64,000 bases of DNA from Macrocystis pyrifera (Eukaryota > Sar > Phaeophyceae > Laminariales > Laminariaceae): contig JASSKH010000026.1 in the NCBI GenBank assembly GCA_031763025.1, positions 6,540,934-6,604,933 of the forward strand, written 5' to 3'. This document shows positions 23,906 to 35,859 of the stretch, piece after piece. The stretch's first letter is position 1. The number at the start of each line of letters is the position of its first letter. The notes under the pieces are model-generated. The model was not told where the DNA came from and searched no databases. It saw nothing but the letters and a program-made list of their open reading frames with translations. The position numbers and the translations under genes were made by a program.

Positions 23906-24533
23906 AAATTCCACGAGCACTTGCTTGCCGTGAGTAAGCAGCTAGCCCGGCCGGGTGAAGTCGATAATTGTTAACTACGTGCAGGCGGAAGAACGTGCCC
24001 ATGGGAAGTCATCACTGGGTGTACACGTGTGCGCATCGTAGCTTCCCTTGCACCTAAATCGAGGAGTTTCTCAAACAAAACGTATTTTCATTACACTCGT
24101 GAATCCTCGTTGGGGGCAACACGCAGAAGCAGTCTTCGTCGCTCAATGCTCCTACAGCCCCCCGAAACATATAAACCCAATACCTGGTAATTTCTTCGCA
24201 TATAGCTCAAATGCATTCCGCTCTCAGAAGCTGTGCACCGGCCGTATGTGTCGGATGTAGGTTTGCAAGGACAGCATGTTACTGGTACATTTTTAGCGGA
24301 ATAGTCAATTCACGTGAACCAAACGTTGATTAACAGAATGCCCAACAAAATAATACAACCATCCTCGTAATAGCATCGGAGTAAAAACGTCGCCTGCATG
24401 AGGTGGCAGAATCTACCCCTGAAACATATTTTGACAGTGCATATGCTCCACGCATCGTACGCCATAACGTTTAATCTGAAAAGTATTATTCGAACCGCCC
24501 GCACTCCATGTGCGCCGTCATCGTGGGTCAGAA

Positions 24534-24640
24534 TTGCAGCCCGCCTGACACACTTCGTCTCGGGCGCATACTGCCCGCACTCCCCACAGAATTTCCAATT
24601 TGCGTTCGTCTCCTTCAGATGCTTAACAGTCCCGGGGAAG
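24534..24640 (-). other. possible zinc-ribbon coding fragment
   Basis: The minus frame reads LKETNANWKFCGECGQYAPE then TKCVRRAAILTHDDGAHG. The Cys pattern C-x2-C-x8-C resembles small zinc-binding segments, but a fourth ligand is not obvious and no splice-linked partner was found. The adjoining sequence is duplicated, so this may be part of a transposon. I could not assign a function. Confidence 0.25.
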
Positions 24641-24930
24641 CTCGTCGGGTGCACAGCACTAAATACACTTTCCACCTTCGTGCTGCTGCGAAAAGTGATT
24701 ATGATTGTCTTTTTATGCCCCCATCTCGTGCCCCCCGGCAAACACGCGAAAATCTCGATGACATTGACGACAGCACCGGGAAAGCTCGTCGGGTGCACAG
24801 CACTAAATACACATTCCACCTTCGTGCTGCTGCAAAAGTGATTATGATGGTCTTTTTATGCCCCCACCATCATCTCATGCCCCCCGGCAAACACGCGAGA
24901 ATCTGGATGACATTGACGACAGCACAGCCA
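24634..24930. repeat. tandem duplication, unit about 145 bp, 2 copies
   Basis: Two direct copies share agctcgtcgggtgcacagca, ccaccttcgtgctgctgc, gtctttttatgcccccat and gatgacattgacgacagcac. Copy starts are near 24638 and 24783. Confidence 0.9.
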
Positions 24931-27900
24931 TCCTCTGCCCCCCCTGATCTCGAGCAGCTTGATGTACTGCACACTATCTGCTCAAACTGAAGGTCAGCGG
25001 CGATTCAACAAGCAAAGCCTTTGCCATGATTGGTACTCGAGGGGCCTCTACTACCGACAAAAGCGGCAGTTGGTCTGGATGGGTGCACCTTTCGCGCAAG
25101 CAGCCCTTAGCGGTTCCGTGGTGTTGACGTGGCCGTGATGTCTGCGTCACGCCCGTAGGACATCGAACGTGGGAAGGAAGTGTTATTTAGCCCATTGTCG
25201 CAAGAAAATCACCGGGACTGCACAGGCCCTCGCTTGATCACCCGAAACTTCAATACAGGAAAGAGGCTGGACTTCACTTGCCGCTCCAACAGTGCGCCTC
25301 GAGGTGGCCGGCCTTGTTGCTCAAACTGGGGACAACGGTGTTCTTTATCGCTTCCATATCTGCGACCACATCGTGCTCCTTCGGTTTCGCATCAGTGTAG
25401 CTAATCTCCGGTACGTGTGGATATAGCGACACCTGACACGTTCCGATGTTATATCTCCATCGTCTTGGCGCCCGCCCTACTGGCGGAGGGGCTGTTCCAA
25501 TACCGTGAAGGTTACGTCAAAGGGTCGCCTCCACCACCGCGAATTCGTCTGCACGGAATATTGAAAAATAGATATTCGCCATTCCTAACACATGCAAACT
25601 ACTGCAGGCGCCAAGGCAAAGTAGGGCACTGCATCGCATGAAAACCTCTAGGCGCATGCACACTCCGGTCGACGGCGGTGGCACGAGAAACAAGAGTCAT
25701 GGCACATTTAACACGGCACTCGGTTTATCAGAAGCTAAGCTACACCCACATCGCTGGTACTCCTGAAGCATTAACGGCACGATCTGCCGTACCCTACCTA
25801 CTGCTTTGACACTGCAAAACACTAAGGTAGGCTTGTAGCTCACAGAGGTGGTGTGCAGCGTCAGTCGCCACGAACAAGTAGGTAGAAGTTGGGATCAAAA
25901 TAAAACATCTAATTTAAACTTAAAGCTTAATACAACGTGCGCAAAAATGTCGAAGAAAGAAGTGCCGGTTACTTCGTGGTGCCAGTGTTGCTCACCTAAA
26001 TCGGGATTTCCTCCCTATCCTTTACATGGAAACCGCGGCGTTCGCGTTTCTCACCAATGGGTCCTTGCTTTCTGTCGCCGTTCGGGATTCACCCATCGTG
26101 CACGCTTGCTTCCCCCCCCTCGCCCCGCCACCACACCAGCGACGACTGGTGTGGCTTCAGCGCTGAGAGCTACGGCACCGTAGAGTGTTTTTCACCCAGG
26201 AAGTGAATACGGCGGCGAGGCGAGTTCACCCTGATCCATCTCCGTCGCACGTAGCTCACTCGCCGCGCCGGGCAGGTGTGGGGACCTTTCCTGTCCGCCA
26301 AGATGAGCATCTGTGCCGTTAGTGTATTCACCATGACGTGCGGTTCTGGACTTGGGTCTTGCCATGGGGTTGAGCGTACAACCCTCACCCCCCTCACCCG
26401 GCGGGCCTGTTCCTTGTTCCGACTCTCATGCACGACCAATGTTTACTACTACTTGGTTTGTAGTCTTCCGTCAACGAATTGACTTCCTCAGCAAGCAACG
26501 CCTATGTTGGTCCTCCTGCTCCCTCTCCGCCGTCGTCGCCGCGGTCATGACATCGCTTTCGGCTGCGTGCAAGACAATCGCACGACAAACACATGTAGGT
26601 TGCAAGAAGCGACAGCTCTTTAGCATATCTTATTTTATTTTTCCGGGCCAGGCTTTATTTCTTTTCACGTGAGACAGGGTGTGTCCTATTAATCTTCCCT
26701 TATTAATATTGCCACATCCTTATTTTTGTCCAAAGCTCGAGCCTGAAGCTATCAACTCTTGTCGCGTACTGTAGTTTTTTTCTCTGGTGTCAGCATACCG
26801 CCTGGTGTTGCACTATTTCTAGAGTGAAAAGAGAAGCGTGAATGCAAAGAGAAAAGCGATCAAAATGTGTTTACATCGTCAGTGCCAACAGTACTGCCAG
26901 TACCTCTGCATTGCTCTCAACATGATTTCAAACGGCACTCATCGTTCGATTGATCATACCAAAATGCACAGTTAAAAAAAAAAACCGTTCTTGTCAGTGC
27001 TGCTGTTGTAGGTACATAAAGAACCGGTGTGGTGCCCAATAACTACGATATGTGTTGGATGGACTGCTGCGCAAGTCGAAACCGGTACACAGCCGGGTGC
27101 GTGTGGCGATGAGGCCAGGAGGTGCCTCGCAGGCAGTTCTTATTACAGCTATTACAGGGCTGTAGCTACATACCACTCGGAACGGAAATGAATTTTTTTC
27201 GTATCCTTATTAATGTGTACACGCTACCTATATTTCCGTTCGGAACGGTACCGGGTGATGTATTCCAGCTGTACAGTACAAGATCTAGCTACAACAATGC
27301 ACAGCTGCTGCTGCTGTTGTGCGGGAAGGTAAGAGTACATAGAAATAGGCGAAGTTTGTAGGGTGCAGGCAATAGGGGTCCATCCTGCCCAAGTAGTAGC
27401 GCACCAAGAGGTAGAGTCGGTACAGTAGCACACCTCGTACCAGGTACGTACGGCTGTACCTGGTACCTGGTAGTACGTAGGTCGGAGGAAAAGTCTACAG
27501 CAGCAGTGCTTGACGTACGTACATAGTCTGCATTCGTTGCCAATCTTGTACAAAAACACGACACACCAGTAACAGGCACCTGGTGTATAGACGTCTCCCC
27601 CGTTGTATCGGTCCTGGAGGCAAGCTGATGGCGCTCCATTAGGGCAGCCTCCCACCCAGCGACCAATTTCCGACTGCCGTAGTAGGCTCTCATACTGCGA
27701 CGACCAAGGGCCATCTCCATCGTCACCTCAGCTGATTACCCACGCTGGGAAGATATAGCAACTCGATCACCAGTAGCTTACCCAGCCCTGCTTTACCTTT
27801 GTGCTGCTGCAAGCCTGCAACTCGGTTCCTACACCCCTCTGGACGCGCTTCAGTACTACAGCTGAGACGGTCGTACTCTCGGGTTGACCACTTTTTGTAT

Positions 27901-28060
27901 AAATGACGTGCAAACAGAGCGTAGACGACGGGCGAGATGATGGGTTCCACCACCACACACTCCCCGTAATACTCTCAATTGGTTACATCCCTCCGGTACT
28001 ATGGGGTGTATTATGGGAACTCCATCCAATTTGGTTTTGTATTACTGTCATTGGTTAAGA
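24931..28060. other. intronic sequence, no confident gene
   Basis: A minus-strand block at about 25480-25290 reads VPEISYTDAKPKEHDVVADM, then EAIKNTVVPSLSNKAGHLEA and stops. It looks like old coding sequence but matches nothing I recognise. Near 27430-27475 the TACCTGGTAC/TACCAGGTAC motif is densely repeated. Nothing else is supported. Confidence 0.35.
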
Positions 28061-28069
28061 AAAAAAAAG

Positions 28070-28725
28070 AACGCTGTTTGGTCTGTACTTCGCATGGGGC
28101 TCCAGGTAAGACCGTAGGCAAACTGAACCGGTCGCTGCCGAAAAACATCGTCTGACCTATAGAAAATATCCAGAGGAAAGGCGTGAAGAAATATGTGTAT
28201 TTAGATAGAGAGCATCAAGGCAAACATACACGGCATCTGCGCTGTGGACAAGTTGAAACAGACCCAAAAGCTGAAGTACTCGTATTGTCGGCCAGTACCT
28301 GTAGACAGAAGGAAGCGGGTTTGTCTGTTACATGCCATGGGCCATGTGCGTTCACAGAAAACTAAGTCGAACTTCAAACGAAATACTGCCGCTCCTAAAA
28401 CATCACCAAGACCATAGCAGCACTCCGACAGAGACCAACTCGAGACAACTTGTGCAGCGAAACAAGTTCCACGCGTTAATGCACGATCGTCCGCTTTTGT
28501 AGATGTCAAGTGTGTGGAAATCGGTCACGCACAGCTCTCGCAATCACTAGTACAAAACACACACTTTATTTACAGACAGACGAAACCTGTACCCACCGCT
28601 CTACGAAGTACTTTTTCCGCCTTCGTATAGGCAAAATAAATATTTGGTCGCTTTGCTTCCTCGTTTTTCGCGCTTCGCACCAATTTAATTTGATGGCCGG
28701 CTCCAGGTAAAAAACCATGGGCGTG
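28070..28725 (-). repeat. diverged 660-bp repeat, copy B (uninterrupted)
   Basis: This copy is the reverse complement of the 22.44-23.9 kb repeat. It lacks the GGGTC-rich element, so reading from ctctctatctaaatacacat into tttcttcacgcctttcctct it represents the pre-insertion site. Confidence 0.88.
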
Positions 28726-29118
28726 CGGCCTTCGCTAGTATTATCACACTAATGAGCCTTGTGCCACCGTAAATGTTGCGGGGTGGTGAATGCAACGCAC
28801 ATATATGCATATGCAAGCTTTATGCCGGTTCTATTGCAGTCCGGATGATCTAACTCTCTAGACTCTCTATTTGCTATAAAAAGGCGAACTACTTGTGGGC
28901 CTGCTCTGCAGCCTTAAGCATGTATCAAACACAACGACGCGGCACCGATCCCCAATAGACGGACTGCGATTTGGCAAAAGGGTTCTGCAGTAGATCCACT
29001 GCTGACTAGACCGCGAACGGAATCGGCATTCCGTTTCCTCTTTGGTAACGCCCCGCCAACAATTCGCCCTCCTACACGATACTGCCATCATCACCGCCTT
29101 CCCCGCCCACCACATCAC

Positions 29119-29134
29119 CCCCCCCCCCCCCCCC
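29119..29134. repeat. poly-C tract
   Basis: A run of about 16 C lies in intronic sequence. Confidence 0.9.
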
Positions 29135-29229
29135 TTACATCAACATCCCATATCATGCTCGTTAGCCTCCTCCGCCTCTCTGTGCTGTGTCCAGCGCGAA
29201 TAAAGACACACCGCGATGGACCAGCTTGA

Positions 29230-30100
29230 ACAGTTTCTGACGCGGTGACTCTCGGGAATATGGTGCCCTCACCGAACGTCAACCCGAACCTAGCCGGTCA
29301 GTCGTCATCATTCGCTTTTATCCAGTTCTTGCAGCATCGGTTTCACGCGCTCTGCCGTCTCGGCTGGGAAAATAATCAACTTTCGACTTATCCCTTGGCT
29401 GCGCGGTTGTGAAGCGACGGATTCCTGTCTGACCGCCTGCAAACGGCGCGAACGAATGCAATCACAGCGAGGACGCATGGGGTGATGATACCAGGCTTTA
29501 GTACTCGCTCAAAACTCAACACGATCGCCGAATAAGAAAATGGCACAGAGGTAGAGTACGTGCAGGCACGCAGTTTATAGAGACTCGCTAAAGCTGGTGC
29601 ACCCGTAGCGTCAGTAATGCATACCCAGTTGATTAATGGTGTTCATGTCTGTCGTACAGACACGAACGAACGCAGCACATTATCGATAAGTTGGTGCTCG
29701 ATCGTCCACAGGTCCTATATTCGGCGCTGCTGCCTCTTCACAATCTACTTCGTCGGCGTACTCACCCCTGCCTTCTCAAACTCACGATAGCGTACACGCT
29801 TTACAGTACCCAGCCCCATGCTAGCCACATTCCGCGCGGTAACTAGCCATGCCAAAAACACGGTGTGAATCTGGTTTCTTCTTGAAACCCACCGTGTAAA
29901 ACAAAGGGTGGCATCTGCCCAACGGTCAACCGACCTTACCTTGATGTGGTGGCATTCTTCCCAATGATCGGCGTTTCTTCATAATAGTGCGCTATTGTTG
30001 AAACCGTAGTGTTTCGCAACTGAAACGCTCCCGGCGGGCACTACGGCGTTGCGGATCCCATCCATCGCTGACCCAGACGAACGGCCTTTGTTCATAGCAT
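29230..30100 (-). other. decayed coding-like region, possibly a transposase remnant
   Basis: Read on the minus strand, a block near 30080-30010 gives SAMDGIRNAVVPAGSVSVAK then HYGFNNSALL, which resembles a helix-turn-helix of a DNA-transposon protein. Further down, near 29400-29310, another frame gives GISRKLIIFPAETAERVKPM then LQELDKSE and a stop. Stops and frame changes separate the pieces, so it is not a working gene. The family could not be named. Confidence 0.3.
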
Positions 30101-33100
30101 GATGCAGGAGCGGAGAGAAGAAAGGGCGTCATGTACAGGTACTACTACCTCCTATCATGATGACGCCTACAAGCAGGACCCGTACATGGCGAAATGGTGA
30201 TTGTTGTCCGGTAAAACGAACAGTAGAAAACCGTTTACAGCAGCACCAGCAGCCCCTGCAGCTAACGAAACTGACACAGTTACTACCGTGCAGCAGCAAC
30301 CCCAGCTCGGCAGCAAAGCCGCGGCCATTGCAGCTGCTACTGGTGCGTCGAGATAGTGTCGCCGTACCTATCACCGCGCTCTCAAACCAAGTACCGCCTA
30401 CATATGTACGGGGTAACGTGGTGTGACTGTTGGCGGCAGCAGCAGCGACAACAGCAGGGGTCTGAACCAATCGACTATCAATGTACAGCAGCAACCCTAC
30501 AGGTAGCTGTCGCTGCTACGTACGCCTTGCTATTGTTTTCACTTCTTCCGCTGCTGTCCTGTAGATGACGTGATCACTAACGGTACTGCTGTCCAACAAA
30601 ACCTACAGTAGGATATCAACAGCCGCAGCCTATGTAGCCAAAGCAACCCACGCAGCTCCTGCAACCTTGAGTAGCATCCGCAGTCTTTTCTGCTGCTGGT
30701 TCATCATGATAGCGGTGTTGTGGCCGCTCCTATCGCCGTGGCTTCAACATTACTGGTAGCTGTACTACGGTTGGCCTTGGTGTCATCATCTAAACGTATG
30801 ATCGCAAGACACTCCGATTGCCTACAAACTTGATCAGAAAGCGGTGAAACGAAGAGTACGAGACAGCGACACCTAAACCGCCAGGCAATGGAAGCACCCA
30901 CGAAAGCCTCATGGCCGAACTCACGTTGTTGCAACATGCTGGGCACCTTGCAGCCGCGTGTGCTGTGAGGAAGACGGACTTGGCCGTTCTGGTCGAGGCC
31001 GATGTCTGTGTGTGCTTCCGTCGGCGTTGTTGCCGAAGCACGAAGCCTTCCTCACCACAACGATTCTCACAGGAGCTCAAGGGTGAGCGTAGAATGGACC
31101 CCATTTCAGAGCGTCCAGTGGGTGTGTGCAGAGTGAGATCCAGTTGTGCGAATTGCTGGGTGTGTGCATTGAGCGCGGGCCTTGCGGCACGATAACAAGC
31201 AAGTGCGGCGCAATGCTAAGCAAACTGGATCTCATGATCGGCCTATGCAAAGCAAAAATGGGTTTCCACACATTGGGTGCGTTGCGATGCGAAGCTAATG
31301 GAGCGAAATTTATGTATGATTTGAGAATGCTTGGTAGATCTGGCCCGGTATAAGAGAGACTCACCACATACTACTACTGCCGCGTGAAAAACAAAAGAAG
31401 AAACAAAACGATGATTGCTGCTCTTGTGATGGTGTGTGCGACGGTCGTGGTTCTCCGTGAGCCGTCCTGCTTCCATTCTCCATGGCCACCTCCTCGCAAT
31501 AGCCTGGTCGGCCCGCTCCTTCGCACGTCCTCTCGTTGTTACTCCCTTCAAGTAGGTCCCTCTTCTCCCCCGTCCCGAAAACAAACTTCTACTCGCACTT
31601 GCGGTTCTGATCTGAAAAACAAAAATTCTCGCGCAGAGTGATTTCAATCCATCTCTTCCCCCCCTCGTCGACGCTCTGTCTCCCTCCCCCTTCGCCGTCG
31701 AATCCAGCCTCCTACCTGCGCAGTTAGACTTTGCCGTAGTTTGGTCTGTGGTGGCGCCTGCCTCCGCGCACGGACATACAGGCGGAGCATTGCTTCTCTG
31801 CCGATGCTGCCTAAACCAGACGCGCGAATCGTAGGTGTCCGTGTCTGACGACCCAACTCTACAATTGCGACTAAGCCTCGCGACCACACGCAACAGCAAG
31901 AAGACAGCAGTTCTTGAGGGTAAGTCCGGCCTTACACCCGCTGGAAGGACGTAACCCACTCGCCATAAGCCTGACAGGACATGCCCCGCAGCATGCCTTT
32001 TGCCGAAGCGGCGAGGGGAACGGAGGGGTATTTCGTTCTTGTTGCTAGAATATGTTTCGTACAGACCTGGTAAGAGATAGCGTTGGATTATACCTGGTGT
32101 TACGTTTTTATTTTTTTACAACCATCTCGTTTACGTTCCAGCTCCACGACTATTACTGCTGCGGGAAGTGTTACCTTCAGCTGGACATACAAGCTGTGGA
32201 CACACGTAGGTGTTTCTCCTCCTGCCCTCGGTCAGCTGCTTGCATTTGTATCGCGCGCAGAGGGAGGGATCAGCAACCCCACGAGTCGTCGATTGCCGTC
32301 CAATTTTTCCAACTCCCTTTCACACTGCTTATTTTTCGCCCGTATTTCCTCTCTTCTTTCTCCTACTATGTATGCTGCAGTCGGTAACTCAGATCCGGCG
32401 GGGTCACATACCAGTTTCCCTCCCCCCTCCCCACTATGGTTCACGCCTTGCATTTTTATCTCGAGAAGTTTTCATCGACCCTTTCTTCCCTCGTCGACTC
32501 GCGTCGAACTGCTATATATATAATTTTTATTATAGTATGTGAAAATTATCAGCACGGATGACGACCAAACGATATATATGTAAGTATATAAATATACCTG
32601 GTACAATAACAACTACAGCACCAGCGGGGTGGCGGGGACGCAAGTTTTCAAGGCGCGTGTCTCCGTCGGGGGCTCAGGCTACGGCGGCCATCGACAGAGG
32701 GCAATAAAACAAAGAAGTGGGACAAATCGGGAATGGACACGTAGGTACGTACACTGAGTTAGTAAATAGAGCGGCGGAGGCGGCGCGGGGCGGCGCGGGG
32801 CCGCAGAGAAAAGGCAAAGAAAACACCAACAGACCAAGCGCCCGGTGCACGGTCAGACACACGGCTTCGACCCGAGCACTTGATCGTGCATCAATGCACC
32901 AGGCCGCAAGTCTTGACGGGATCTAAAAGTAATCAGAGAAAAGGGGGACGGAGAGGTAAGCGGGTGTATGCGTGCCCCAAAAGGCGGGGGAACCTAACGG
33001 CAAGGAGCGACGCGGACCTGGGACGGGTAGGTGTGTTTCGCGAGGGTAGCTTCAGCGAGTGGGAACAGCTCTGTTGTGTGGAGCGAAGCAGGAGGGAAGG

Positions 33101-33950
33101 AGGTCTGGCTGGTCTAAGTGGGTTTGACGGAGAAGAGAGAGAGAGAACGAGTGGGAGCTTTCTAGTAGGCAGTTCTGTTCGCGGAAATCATAGAGAGATA
33201 CGGCGAGAGTTGTTGAAGTTTTCTCTTTGCCCGCTGCGGACGTAGGTTCACCCCTTGGTCTACGAACATTTGGCGGTAAATTCAGAGAGAGGTCGGTCGG
33301 TTCACCCAGCTTATCACACTCGACAGGTAAAGCCTTACAAGTATTGCTTTACTTTGCGCGTCATCCTCCTTCGTTGTAGCTGTCTAGATACCACTGTACT
33401 CTGCTGTGCTGGTTGTGATCACACATTTCCCCCTGTGCAGACGGACTACTACGGCTGTCCGCGTACTGCTGTAATACGGTACACGAGTCTGAAGGCGAAC
33501 AAAAATAAAATAAGGCAGAAAACACGTACCAGGTACAGCAGTAAGTACCGGGCATCTACTACTGGACCCTTGCCTTGAAATTTATGAGGGGCGTTGCCCT
33601 GCAGCATTGACTGCTTTTGTTAGACCTGTTACCAGTGTTCGCACAACTGCCAAAGGAAGGGATGTGCCGACTGCTGGGGCAGACAATCGTCGTTCATATT
33701 TTCTGTGCGCGACACCTTTCGGCGAACTTTTTTTTTACCACTGTGTTTATTCTGTATCTGTATTCGAGATGTTTCGGAGCTTTTTTGTTTTTCGTTCCCA
33801 GCAGCAGTACTTAACACTGGCAAGTACATACGATTACCAAGTATTTCGCGGGACGCATGCACCTCCTACTCTTACTTCATTTGAATACGGCATGGATAAC
33901 AGTAAGGGCGACCCAAGCAGACACGAGGGGTGTCATGGCTTATAGAGAAG
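30101..33950. other. intronic sequence, no confident gene
   Basis: CAG/CTG-rich and TAC-rich text dominates 30200-30560. A plus-strand frame at 31128-31353 (SEIQLCELLGVCIERGPCGT then ITSKCGAMLSKLDLMIGLCK, ending RSGPV and a stop) follows a possible acceptor GTGTGCAG and could be a terminal exon or transposon piece, but nothing links to it. The rest shows no recognisable coding sequence. Confidence 0.35.
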
Positions 33951-33954
33951 TAGC

Positions 33955-35560
33955 GCTGTTGAGGGGGGAAAGAATCGAGGAGGAGGTAAGGCTACAGAGA
34001 GAGCGAGACGGCAGGGACTCTCTCCTAAGCACGACGGATCGCAGTGTAGACCAGCTACACCGCACGACCTTCTGCGAGTTGAAACATGCACCCGGCAGTG
34101 ACATCTCAGCCATTCCGATGGACAGCGGTTTTAAGTAGATGGTTCTTCGGGAGTGTTTGGGAAGGAGAACTGAGCCCTTGCGGTTGGGTGTCGCATAGTC
34201 AGGGTACGAGAAGTAGCAGTAGTAGTATGTGGGAGGAGAGGTTGGAGGAGGAGGAGAAGAGCTACAGAGAGAGCAAGACGGCCGGGACTGTCTCCTCGGT
34301 ACTATCGATTGCAGTGTAGACCAGCAACATCGCACGGCCTTCTGCGCGTTGAAACATGCGCGCAGCAGTTATAAACCAGCCATTTTTATGGACAACGGGT
34401 GTTTTGGTAGATGCCTCTTCGGGAGTGCTTGGGAAGGAGGACTGGGCCCTTGCGGTTGGAGAGGGCAGGGTCAGGGGTACGGGAAGTAGCAGTAGTGGAA
34501 GCGCTAGTATGTGAGGGGAGGGGTTGGAGAAGGTATAAGAGCTACAGAGAGAGCAAGACCGCAGCAACTCTCTCCTAGGTACTACCGATAGAAGAGTTAA
34601 CCAGCAACAACGCACGGCCTTCTCCGCGTTGAAACAGGCGCCCAGCAGTTATAAGCCAGCCATTCCGATGGACAGCGGGATTTTGGTAGATGCTTCCTCG
34701 GGAGTGCTGGGAAGGAGGACTGGGCCCTTGCGGTTGGCGGTGGCAGGGTCAAGGGTACGGGAAGTAGCAGTAGTAGTATGTTGGGGGGGGGGGGGGGGGT
34801 GGAGAAGGCAGGAGAGCTACAGAGAGAGCAAGACGGCAGAAACACTGTCCTAGATACTACCGATGGAAAAGTAGACCAGCAACACCGCACGTCCTTCTGC
34901 GCGTTGAAACATGCGCGCAGCAGTTATAAACCAGCCATTGTTTTGGATAGCGGGTGTGTTGGTAGATACCTCTTCGGGAGTGCTTGGGAAGGAGGACTGG
35001 GCCCTTGCGGTTTGAGATCGCAGGGTCAGAGATACGGGAATTAACAGTAGTTGAAGTGGTAGTATGTGAGGGGAGGGGTTGGAGAAGGTAGAAGAGCTAC
35101 AGAGAGAGCAAGACCGCAGCAACTCTCTCCTAGGTATTACCGATAAAAGAGTTAACCAGCAACACCGCACGACCTTCTGCGTTGAAACAGGCGCGCAGCA
35201 GGTATAAACGAGCCATTGTTATGGTCAGCGTTTTTGTTTTATGGATGCTTCTTCGGGCGTGCTTGGGAAGGAGGACTGGGCCCTTGCGGTAGGACGTGGT
35301 ATGGTCAGGGATACGGGAAGTAGCAGTAGTAGTAGGTGGAGGGAGGGGTTGGAGAAGGCAAAAGAGCTGCAGAGAGAGCAAGACGGCAGGACATTGTCCC
35401 AGATACTTTCGATGGAAGAGAGTAGACCAGCAACACCGCACAGTCTTCTGCGTGTTGGAAGATGCGCGCAGAAAATATTCTTCTCTTTCTGTTCCTTAGT
35501 CTGTTTTGGAACAACACTACACATTGTCGGATGGCATGCATAATAGTATATACGAGTATT
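33955..35560 (+). repeat. tandem array of a 275-bp unit, array 2 (about 6 copies)
   Basis: Six copies are marked by forms of gaccagcaacaccgcacg at about 34050, 34318, 34596, 34873, 35152 and 35424, giving a period of about 275 bp. The right end carries ttccttagtctgttttggaa and cactacacattgtcggatgg, the inverse of the left terminus of array 1. A G-run of 15 occurs at 34783-34797. The array ends only about 35 bp from the first exon of the DsbA-like gene. Confidence 0.9.
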
Positions 35561-35595
35561 TGTCCCTTTTATTTATTTGTTCCGGACTAACCCAC

Positions 35596-35859
35596 CTTGG
35601 CGGCATCGAAGACGACCCTGTTTTGCGATATCGGCAGGATATGGAACACGAATTCCGTCCTGAACCCGTTCTCCCAAACTGCTTCCTTTATTGTCGTCCA
35701 GGCAGCTGCGCTGTCTGGGCACGCTGGGTCAAGATAGACGTCAACCTGCGCGGTGCAGCGATGTTGGTTGCGCGCACGGAGGGGGCAGCGAAGGTAAACA
35801 TACCGGGGGAAACTAACAAATAAATGCAGAACAAACAACACAAGAGCTTCCACTATCAT
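35596..35859 (-). CDS. DsbA-like thioredoxin-fold protein, first exon
   Basis: The exon runs from ATG at 35859 to donor GCCAAG|GTGGGT and encodes 88 residues. Residues 2-18 are hydrophobic (IVEALVLFVLHLFVSF), consistent with a signal peptide or anchor, so the protein probably enters the secretory pathway. Residues 38-60 read VDVYLDPACPDSAAAWTTIK, the first beta strand and active-site region of a DsbA-like fold; plant thioredoxin-like proteins of the At1g76020 type have a similar DPxCPDS motif. Only one Cys is present (CPDS rather than CxxC), so classical disulfide exchange is doubtful. The exon ends EFVFHILPISQNRVVFDAAK in phase 0 and joins the exon at 14.2 kb. A start further upstream cannot be excluded, as an acceptor-like CATTACAG lies just before the ATG. 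Confidence 0.75.

Larger units (their letters stand above)
14213..35595 (-). other. giant intron 1 (about 21.4 kb) of the DsbA-like gene
   Basis: The donor AAG|GTGGGT at 35595 and acceptor TCTGACAG at 14213 join exons in phase 0 and restore a continuous DsbA-like sequence. The intron contains a SINE, three small DNA-transposon-like elements or repeats, two copies of a diverged 660-bp repeat, interstitial telomere motifs and most of a 275-bp satellite array. No other gene was recognised inside it with confidence. Confidence 0.6.

Noticed and set aside
26170..26482. Overlapping frames on both strands at 26.2-26.5 kb
   Set aside because: Mutually exclusive frames with no motif and no linked exon.
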